64,000 nucleotides of DNA from NCBI RefSeq assembly GCF_017876095.1, contig NZ_JAGINM010000004.1, positions 62,001-126,000 of the forward strand, in the 5' to 3' direction. The position numbers and the translations under genes are program-made. Source of the DNA: Azospirillum agricola (GTDB lineage Bacteria; Pseudomonadota; Alphaproteobacteria; Azospirillales; Azospirillaceae). The notes below the pieces were generated by a model. The model ran no database searches. It was not told the DNA's origin and worked only from the letters and a program-made list of their open reading frames with translations. This document shows, one piece after another, positions 58,101 to 64,000 of the stretch (its first letter is position 1; every line of letters starts with the position of its first letter).

Positions 58101-59081
58101 CTATCCGGCGACGGGGGCGGCTTCCTTCGCAAGAACCCTGTCGAGGAAGCCGTCGATGTCCGCCCACACCCGGTCGCGGATGGCGTCGCGTTCCATCAGC
58201 AGCTCGTGCCGGGCCTCCGGATGCTCGACCAGCGTCGCGTTGCCGAGGCGGTTCGCCACCTCCCGCTGGGCGTCGGCACGGACGATGCGGTCGCCGGGCG
58301 CGCAGAGCAGCAGCACCGGCGTGCGCACGCGCTCCAGCGGCAGCGTCCGTCGCACCGCCGCCGACGCGCGCAGCGCCGCCGCCACCCAGCCGAAACTGAC
58401 GCCGCCGACCCGCAGTTCCGGCCGCGCCGCGTAGGGGCCGTGGAAGGCCGCGTAGCGCGCCGGATCGGAGGTGATGGGGTTGTCCGGCCGGAACACCCCT
58501 TCGGCCGGGTCGTAGTCGTGCTGCCCGAAGGCGTAGCGCTCCCCCCAGCCCAGCGCGAGGCCGAGCGCCGCCAGCCCGGCGACCAGCGGGCGCGGCAGCC
58601 ATCCGGTGTTGATGGCGTGCATCGGCGCCGACAGGATGGCGGCGGCGTAGCGTTGCGGATCGCCTTCCCTTTCCCCGCCTTCCATCCCCCCGGCCGCGTG
58701 CCGGGCCAGCGCCAGCGTCGCCACCAGCCCGCCCATCGAATGGGCCATCAGCAGCACCGGACCGCTGCCGGCCAGCGGCCGCACCACCGCCTCGTGCACG
58801 GCGTCGAGGTCGTCGGCCAGCGTGGCGAAATCGTGAAGATGGTGGATTTGCCGGTTGGCGAGCGGCCGGTCCGACAGTCCCTGGTTGCGCCAGTCGAAGG
58901 TCACGACCTGGAAGCCCCGCGCCACCAGCGCCTCGGCGGTTTCCGTGTATTTCTCAATGAATTCCGCGCGCCCGGAAAGCAAAAGCACGGTTCCCCGCAA
59001 GGTCCCAAACGAAGACCAGCGCGCGATCCGCAAACGTACCCCGTCCCGCAAATTCAACCATTCATAAGTCGGGTCAGACAC
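58101..59081 (-). CDS. alpha/beta hydrolase, monoacylglycerol lipase/lysophospholipase type
   Basis: A 326-residue serine hydrolase. Motifs: VTFDWRNQGLSDRP, nucleophile elbow LLMAHSMGGLVATLAL (Ser about 115), PVLLLCAPGDRIVRADAQRE with the acidic residue, and HPEARHELLMERD with the His. GTG at 59081 is preceded by GGAG at six bases and is preferred over the GTG at 59093. No signal peptide; likely cytoplasmic or membrane-associated lipase. Confidence 0.9.
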   Translation of the reverse strand: MSDPTYEWLNLRDGVRLRIARWSSFGTLRGTVLLLSGRAEFIEKYTETAEALVARGFQVVTFDWRNQGLSDRPLANRQIHHLHDFATLADDLDAVHEAVVRPLAGSGPVLLMAHSMGGLVATLALARHAAGGMEGGEREGDPQRYAAAILSAPMHAINTGWLPRPLVAGLAALGLALGWGERYAFGQHDYDPAEGVFRPDNPITSDPARYAAFHGPYAARPELRVGGVSFGWVAAALRASAAVRRTLPLERVRTPVLLLCAPGDRIVRADAQREVANRLGNATLVEHPEARHELLMERDAIRDRVWADIDGFLDRVLAKEAAPVAG

Positions 59082-59157
59082 TGCACGCTCCACCCTCGAT
59101 TCCCTGCCAGGGGATTGAAACAGGCGGTTTCCGTTTCGTCCACCACGAAGATTTTCG

Positions 59158-59182
59158 GGAACTCTTTTCCCGTTTCCTCGTT
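59158..59182 (+). promoter_or_regulatory. EcfG-type promoter (GGAAC-N16-CGTT), exact match
   Basis: GGAAC at 59158-59162, 16 bases, CGTT at 59179-59182. A start about seven bases on leaves an 18-base leader containing the GGAGG of rlpA. Confidence 0.65.
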
Positions 59183-59207
59183 GGGAGCGACCGTTGGAGG
59201 TGAAAGA

Positions 59208-59789
59208 ATGATCGCATCACGCACAGCCGCCCTGGCTCTCGGAACCGCCCTGCTCCTGGGAACCGGCCTGTCCGCGCCCGCGCTGGCCAAGGACAAGGTC
59301 CCGCCGGTCAGCGTCGAACGCACCGACGAGGGGGAACCCGTCCTGGTCCATGAGGGGGAGGCGTCCTTCTACGGCGGCAAGTTCCATGGCCGCAAGACCG
59401 CCAGCGGCGAGACCATGAACCAGAACAAGCCGACCGCCGCCTCGCGCGCCCTGCCGCTCGGCACCAAGGCGACGGTGACCAACCAGGACAACGGCAAGAG
59501 CGTCGACGTCATCGTCAACGACCGTGGTCCCTACATCGACGGCCGCGTCATCGACCTGTCGAAGAGCGCCGCCCGCAAGCTCGACATGATCGAGGACGGC
59601 ACCGCCCCCGTCCGGGTCGAGGTCAAGCCGTCCGAACAGCCGACCGACACCGCCAAGGAGAAGGTCGAGGCGCGGGCCGAGCAGGCCGAGAAGGCGGAGG
59701 CCGGAACGTCGGGCAAGGACGCCGCCAAGCCGACGCAGGCGGGCGGAAGCGGCAGCGACACGCTGTCGCAATCCGGCTCCGGCAAGTAA
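59208..59789 (+). CDS. rlpA: RlpA-like double-psi beta-barrel protein
   Basis: A 193-residue secreted protein with signal peptide (LALGTALLLGTGLSAPALA). The RlpA DPBB domain covers about 50-140: GEASFYGGKFHGRKTASGE, AASRALPLGTKATVTN, VIVNDRGPYIDGRVIDLSK. It has no C-terminal SPOR domain; instead an acidic/Ala-rich tail ends the protein. RlpA proteins are septal lytic transglycosylases or wall-binding lipoproteins; there is no lipobox here. GGAGG precedes the ATG by seven bases. Stress-type promoter upstream. Confidence 0.88.
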   Translation: MIASRTAALALGTALLLGTGLSAPALAKDKVPPVSVERTDEGEPVLVHEGEASFYGGKFHGRKTASGETMNQNKPTAASRALPLGTKATVTNQDNGKSVDVIVNDRGPYIDGRVIDLSKSAARKLDMIEDGTAPVRVEVKPSEQPTDTAKEKVEARAEQAEKAEAGTSGKDAAKPTQAGGSGSDTLSQSGSGK

Positions 59790-60263
59790 TCGCCGGCTTG
59801 TCCGAAAGTTATCACCCGAGTCGCGGGAAATCGCGGCGGCGCAGCGACGATTATGATGCGCCGCCGAACAAACGGTCACAACGCCGACCATTTGTTGCAA
59901 GAAACCGTTCATTGGCGACCCCGACACCATGGAAAACGGATTGTCGGCGCCCACCACGGCGCCTCCGCCGCCGCCCGCCGCAGATTCCACGCTAAGCCAC
60001 TGGACAATATGATGTTCTTCGGACAACTCCGGAATCCGAAGTAACGCGCCCGGCCCGACTGCCCCTCCATTGCGCCCGCGCCTTCCGCGCGCTTTTGCCG
60101 CAGGCTGAAGACCCCCCTCGATTCTCCGACGACGGCGTTAGAGTTTTTTTTGCTTTTTGGGGGGACTCATGGTGGCATTTCCCGCGTTGCGACGCACATG
60201 ATGCGTTGCACCATGGCTGTTCCACGCCGCTTGCCGGCGCCGAGAGAAAAAAGGAAGTGCGTG
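59790..60263. other. intergenic region without recognised gene
   Basis: A 474-base gap. It includes a T-rich tract (TTTTTTTT then CTTTTT at 60141-60156) with no strong hairpin before it. Short frames here lack homology and ribosome-binding sites. Promoter of the MaoC gene is presumably in the right half. Confidence 0.5.
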
Positions 60264-60713
60264 ATGGACGATGTGCGTCAGGTCCAGAAGGACACCGAGG
60301 GTTACTGCATCGAGGACCTTGCCGTCGGCATGACGGCGTCGTTCGCCAAGACCGTGACGGAAGCGGACATCGTCCTGTTCGCCGGCATTTCGGGCGACAC
60401 CAACCCGGTCCACCTCAACCAGGAATACGCCGCCGGCACCATGTTCCAGGGCCGCATCGCCCACGGCATGCTGACGGTCGGCTTCATCTCCGCCGTGCTC
60501 GGCACCAAGCTGCCGGGGCCGGGGGCGATCTACATGTCGCAGAACCTGAAGTTCAAGGCGCCGGTGCGCGCCGGCGACACGGTGACCGCCCGCGCCACCA
60601 TCACCGAGCTGATCCCGGAAAAGCGCCGCGTCGCCATGCGCACCGTCTGCACCGTCGGCGAGACGGTGGTGGTCGAGGGCGAGGCGCTGCTGATGGTCCC
60701 GTCGCGCGGCTGA
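60264..60713 (+). CDS. MaoC family (R)-specific enoyl-CoA hydratase-like protein
   Basis: A 149-residue single hot-dog domain protein. The hydratase 2 motif is AGISGDTNPVHLNQEYA with catalytic Asp45 and His50, followed by GRIAHGMLTVGFISAVLG. AAGGAAG precedes the ATG at 60264; the longer frame is not supported. Single-domain members such as PhaJ hydrate enoyl-CoA to (R)-3-hydroxyacyl-CoA, feeding polyhydroxyalkanoate synthesis. No pha genes are adjacent. Confidence 0.9.
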   Translation: MDDVRQVQKDTEGYCIEDLAVGMTASFAKTVTEADIVLFAGISGDTNPVHLNQEYAAGTMFQGRIAHGMLTVGFISAVLGTKLPGPGAIYMSQNLKFKAPVRAGDTVTARATITELIPEKRRVAMRTVCTVGETVVVEGEALLMVPSRG

Positions 60714-60774
60714 CCGCCGACCGCCGACGGCCCGCCGTTGGCCTGCCGCTGACGGAGCCTTGCGGTTCCGATCC

Positions 60775-60805
60775 GACGCCGGCGCGTTTACCCCGCGCCG
60801 GCGTC
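60775..60805 (+). terminator. 12-bp hairpin after MaoC gene
   Basis: Perfect GACGCCGGCGCG/CGCGCCGGCGTC with a 7-base loop (TTTACCC), 62 bases after the stop. It is followed by TTCTATATAG rather than a T-run. TTTACC-N17-TATATA (60787-60792, 60810-60815) overlaps it and could be the ribF promoter. Confidence 0.5.
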
Positions 60806-60872
60806 GTTCTATATAGACGCCCTAGGCGGCGGGACCGGTTCCCGGTTCCCACCCACAGCCATCGGGGCGCGC

Positions 60873-61814
60873 ATGCGACTGTACAGACACACCACCGACC
60901 TGCCCGCCGGGGAGCGCGGCGCCGTCGTGGCGCTCGGCAACTTCGACGGCGTGCACCGGGGGCATCAGACGGTCATCGGCACCGCCCAGCGGCTGGCCGC
61001 CGAACTGGGCGCGCCGTCCGCCGTGCTGACCTTCGAACCGCACCCGCGCTCGGTCTTCCGCCCCGACGACCCGCCCTTCCGCCTGACCCCCTTCCGCGTC
61101 AAGGCCCGCCACATCGAGGCGCTGGGAGTCGACCAGCTCATCGTCTGCCATTTCGACGACGGGCTGCTGCACAAGACCGCCGAGGCCTTCGTCGAGGAGG
61201 TGCTGGTGGCCGGGCTCGGCGTGCGGCACGTCGTCTGCGGCTACGACTTCCTGTTCGGGCACAGGCGCGGCGGCACCCCCGCCTTCCTGCTGGAAGCCGG
61301 ACGCGCCCGCGGCTTCGGCACGACGGAGGTCGGGCCGGTGTCCGATCCGGAGGGCGGCGTCTACTCCTCGACCCGCGTGCGCGACGCGCTGGTCGCCGGC
61401 CGCGTGGCCGAGGCGACCCATGTGCTGGGCAGCCCGTGGGAGATCGAGGGCCGCGTCGCCCATGGCGACAAGCGCGGCCGCACCATCGGCTTCCCCACCG
61501 CTAACATCGAGCTGGACGAGTATCTGCGCCCGGCCTTCGGCGTCTACGCCGTGCGGGCCGGGATCGACCAGGGTCCCGCCACCGTCTGGCACCAGGGGGT
61601 CGCCAACCTCGGCGCCCGCCCGACCGTCGGCGGCACGGTGGAACGGCTGGAAGCCCATCTGTTCGACATGGACGCGGATCTCTACGGCCAGCATCTGCGC
61701 GTGCAGCTGATCGATTTCCTGCGTCCGGAACGGAAATTCGCCAGCTTCGACGCGCTGAAGGAGCAGATCCGATGCGACGCCGCCGCCGCGCGCGCGCTGC
61801 TGGCGGAGGGGTGA
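60873..61814 (+). CDS. ribF: bifunctional riboflavin kinase/FAD synthetase
   Basis: RibF, 313 residues. The N-terminal adenylyltransferase domain has VVALGNFDGVHRGHQTVI and the SSTRVRDAL motif of nucleotidyl transferases. The C-terminal riboflavin kinase domain has HGDKRGRTIGFPTANIEL (TxN signature) and NLGARPTVGG. It makes FMN from riboflavin and FAD from FMN. Normal length, ATG at 60873. No FMN riboswitch is seen upstream; ileS, its frequent neighbour, is not next. Confidence 0.96.
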   Translation: MRLYRHTTDLPAGERGAVVALGNFDGVHRGHQTVIGTAQRLAAELGAPSAVLTFEPHPRSVFRPDDPPFRLTPFRVKARHIEALGVDQLIVCHFDDGLLHKTAEAFVEEVLVAGLGVRHVVCGYDFLFGHRRGGTPAFLLEAGRARGFGTTEVGPVSDPEGGVYSSTRVRDALVAGRVAEATHVLGSPWEIEGRVAHGDKRGRTIGFPTANIELDEYLRPAFGVYAVRAGIDQGPATVWHQGVANLGARPTVGGTVERLEAHLFDMDADLYGQHLRVQLIDFLRPERKFASFDALKEQIRCDAAAARALLAEG

Positions 61815-61840
61815 GGCGGCTTGCCCGGGCGTTGATTCAC

Positions 61841-61866
61841 GCCCCTCTCCCCGAAGGAGAAGGGGC
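61841..61866. terminator. GC hairpin between convergent ribF and GGDEF-EAL gene
   Basis: GCCCCTCTCC (61841-61850) pairs with GGAGAAGGGGC (61856-61866) with one bulge. Similar in sequence to the terminator at 40295-40319. Confidence 0.55.
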
Positions 61867-61884
61867 AAAGCAACCCGGCCGCCC

Positions 61885-64000
61885 TCAGGCCGGGGCCTTG
61901 CCGCCGGCCGCCGGGACGCCCTCCCCGGCCAGCCAGCGCTCGAAGGCGTCGGGCGCCATCGGCCGGCCGAAGCGGTAGCCCTGGCCGATGCCGCAGCCCT
62001 CCGCCTCCAGCATGCGGTGCTGGGCCTCGCGCTCCACCCCCTCGGCGACGACGGCCAGCCCCAGCGCCTCGCCGATCTGGATCATCGCCCGCACCAGCGG
62101 CCGGTTGGCGGCGTCGATGTCCAGTTCCTTGACGAAGCTGCGGTCGATCTTCAGCTCCCGCACCGGGAAACGCTTCAGGTAGCTGAGGCTGGAATAGCCG
62201 GTGCCGAAATCGTCGATCGACAGCGTCACGCCGAGCGCATGCAGCGCGTCGAGCGCGTCGTGAACGGCGGTTTCCTCGCTCATCACCAGCCGCTCGGTGA
62301 TCTCCAGCGTCAGCTGGTCGGGCGGCACGGCGTGGGCCGCCAGCACGGCGCGCACATGGTCCGGCAACCCGGTATCGGCGAAACGGACGGAGGACATGTT
62401 GACCGCCATGCCCGGCACCTCCAGCCCGGCCGCCCGCCAGCGCGCCAGCTGGGCCACGGCGCTGTCCAGCACCCAGGTGTCGATGGCGTGGATCAGCCCG
62501 CACTCTTCGGCCAGCGGGATGAACTCCATCGGCGAGACGACGCCCCAGCGCGGGTGGGTCCAGCGGATCAGCGCCTCCACCCGGTGGAGCTGGCTCTGCC
62601 CCGGCGCGCGGCCCAGCCGCATCTGCGGCTGGTAATGCAGCGTGAACTCGCCCCCCGCCAGAGCCTCGCGCAGGGACGCTTCCATCTCCAGCCGGCGGAC
62701 GGCCTGGTCGTTCATGTCGCGACGGTAGAAGTGGCAGCGGTTGCGCCCGGCCTCCTTGGCCCGGTACATCGCCGAATCGGCCTGCCGCAGCAACGTGTCG
62801 AAATCGGTCCCGTCGTCGGGATGGATGGCGATGCCGAGGCTGGCCGTCGGTGTCAGGGTCAGGTCGGCGACGCTCATCGGGACCGACAGGGCGGCCAGCA
62901 CCCGCTCGGCGGTCAGCGCAGCGCGCGCCGCGTCGCAGCCGGGCAGCAGCGCCACGAACTCGTCGCCGCCCAGCCGGGCCAGCGTGTCGCCGTCGGGAAA
63001 CAGGCGCTTCAGCCGGTCCGCCACCTCGACCAGCAGCCGGTCGCCGACCGCGTGGCCGAGCGAGTCGTTGACGGTCTTGAAGCGGTCGACGTCGAGGAAC
63101 ATCAGCGTCACCGGCTGCCGCGTGCGCGCCGCCAGGGTCAGCGCCGCGGTGGCGCGGTCCTTCAGGAGCTGGCGGTTCGGCAGACCGGTCAGCGTGTCGT
63201 GGAAGACCAGCCGGTTGACCTCCGCCCGCACCCGGTCATGCTCGATGGCGAAGGCGCAGAGATGGACGCAGGCCGCCACCAGCCGCCGATGGAAGGGCGC
63301 CGCCTCGCGCCGCTCCCGGTAATAGAGCGCGAAGGTGCCGAGCACGCGGGCGTCGCGCCCCTTGATCGGACTCGACCAGCAGGCGGCCAACCCGTGCGGC
63401 AGGGCGGCGTCGCGGTAGCCGGCCCACAGCGGATCGCCGGCGATGTCGGTGACCTCGACCGTCTCGCCGCACCAGGCCGACGTCCCGCAGGAGCCGGCGG
63501 CCGGGCCGATCTCCTTCCCGTCGATGGCGGCGATGTAGGCGGCGGGCAGCGACGGGCCGGCGACGAAGCGCAGGAACCGTTCCCCCTCCAGCAGCAGGAC
63601 CGAACAGAGGAGTTCCGGCGCGCAGGTCTCGACCTGCCGGCACAGGAAGTCGAGCACGAGCTTCAGCGACCGCCCGGCGGCGACCAGCTCCAGCACATCC
63701 TGCTGGAGCCGGGCGACGGCGTCGGCGCGCTCGCGCTCGTCGAAGGTCTGCGCCTGGCAGAGCACCAGCGGCCCGGCCGGCCCGGCCAGGCTCTGCCAGC
63801 GCAGATCGACCGCGACCGGCTCGGCACGCGGCGGCGCGATGGAACCGGAGCCGGGCGGCGTGCCGGAGGCGAGTCCGTCCCGCACCGCCGACCAGTCGCG
63901 CCCGCCGAGGTCGAGCAGGGACAGCAGCGGGCGCCCGACCAGGGTGTCGGCCCAGCGGCCGGCCCAGCGGACGAAGCTGGGGTTGGCGCCGACGATCATG
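61885..64000 (-). CDS. PAS-GAF-GGDEF-EAL cyclic-di-GMP enzyme (N-terminus may lie beyond window)
   Basis: At least 704 residues, possibly incomplete at the N-terminus because the frame reaches the window edge (ATG at 63999). A PAS-like start (ANPSFVRWAGRWADTLVGRP) is followed by a GAF-like sensor (about 140-255), a diguanylate cyclase domain with canonical LGGDEF near residue 343, and an EAL phosphodiesterase domain (VEALIRW, EITERLVMS, IDDFGTGYSSLSYLKRFPV in part, KIDRSFVKELDI). The allosteric RxxD site before GGDEF reads PDGD, so product inhibition is probably lost. It sets cyclic-di-GMP level in response to an unknown signal. Confidence 0.93.
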   Translation of the reverse strand, partial: MIVGANPSFVRWAGRWADTLVGRPLLSLLDLGGRDWSAVRDGLASGTPPGSGSIAPPRAEPVAVDLRWQSLAGPAGPLVLCQAQTFDERERADAVARLQQDVLELVAAGRSLKLVLDFLCRQVETCAPELLCSVLLLEGERFLRFVAGPSLPAAYIAAIDGKEIGPAAGSCGTSAWCGETVEVTDIAGDPLWAGYRDAALPHGLAACWSSPIKGRDARVLGTFALYYRERREAAPFHRRLVAACVHLCAFAIEHDRVRAEVNRLVFHDTLTGLPNRQLLKDRATAALTLAARTRQPVTLMFLDVDRFKTVNDSLGHAVGDRLLVEVADRLKRLFPDGDTLARLGGDEFVALLPGCDAARAALTAERVLAALSVPMSVADLTLTPTASLGIAIHPDDGTDFDTLLRQADSAMYRAKEAGRNRCHFYRRDMNDQAVRRLEMEASLREALAGGEFTLHYQPQMRLGRAPGQSQLHRVEALIRWTHPRWGVVSPMEFIPLAEECGLIHAIDTWVLDSAVAQLARWRAAGLEVPGMAVNMSSVRFADTGLPDHVRAVLAAHAVPPDQLTLEITERLVMSEETAVHDALDALHALGVTLSIDDFGTGYSSLSYLKRFPVRELKIDRSFVKELDIDAANRPLVRAMIQIGEALGLAVVAEGVEREAQHRMLEAEGCGIGQGYRFGRPMAPDAFERWLAGEGVPAAGGKAPA

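Noticed and set aside
60141..60156. T-rich tract considered as a terminator.
   Set aside because: No stable GC stem lies immediately before it on the plus strand, and no gene ends close upstream.
60714..60872. Possible FMN riboswitch before ribF.
   Set aside because: None of the conserved FMN-aptamer segments is visible in the 160-base gap; only a terminator-like hairpin is present.

Overview
The window is a chromosomal segment of a high-GC alphaproteobacterium, most likely Rhodospirillales close to Azospirillum. This rests on the protein style, the gene order tRNA-Tyr/tRNA-Gly/tuf/tRNA-Trp/secE/nusG/rplKAJL/rpoBC, the rne-amidase-mrcA-prfB neighbourhood, a DUF3126 protein and a BBP2-type barrel. 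No insertion sequence, prophage or CRISPR array was seen.

Layout. 1-14780: a long minus-strand transcription/translation block (rpoC, rpoB, rplL, rplJ, rplA, rplK, nusG, secE, tRNA-Trp, tuf, tRNA-Gly, tRNA-Tyr), preceded by a near-consensus promoter at about 14815-14844. It contains an L10 leader and a hairpin-rich rplL-rpoB spacer. 14900-19900: rlmB, tRNA-Thr, small unknown proteins, a polysaccharide-export lipoprotein, an outer-membrane barrel and a MarR regulator. 20095-24680: a branched-chain amino-acid-type ABC operon in which the two permeases are one polypeptide. 24700-28130: accessory genes (flagellar rod-like fragment, trehalose phosphatase, a candidate small RNA, a 20-codon ORF, an unknown protein whose gene holds two perfect TTTGCA-N3-TGCAAA palindromes, and a ROK kinase). 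28325-32446: two convergent genes encoding a degenerate ATPase/TPR/ankyrin membrane protein and a secreted caspase-fold protein lacking both catalytic residues. 32648-40288: DUF3126, a two-TM protein, two nitrate/sulfonate/taurine-type ABC gene sets, and a small unknown gene behind a near-perfect sigma-54 promoter. 40328-52209: prfB with its programmed frameshift, an MBOAT/SGNH O-acetylation pair, mrcA, an AMIN amidase and RNase E. 52402-64000: an unknown protein, greB, N-formylglutamate amidohydrolase, an aspartoacylase-like enzyme, creA, a PerM-like permease, a lipase-like hydrolase, RlpA, a MaoC hydratase, ribF, and a PAS/GAF/GGDEF/EAL protein cut by the window end.

How it fits together. 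Most of the window is housekeeping. The most interesting signal is a set of four GGAAC-N16-C(G)GTT promoters of the type read by the alphaproteobacterial general stress sigma factor EcfG. They lie in front of the pseudo-caspase, rlpA and two small unknown proteins, which would place these genes in one envelope/stress regulon. The pseudo-caspase and its convergent ankyrin neighbour both pair a catalytically degenerate domain with a protein-interaction repeat array, and both are predicted to act at or beyond the inner membrane. They are the best candidate here for an undescribed system. All functional links beyond the sequence motifs are inference.
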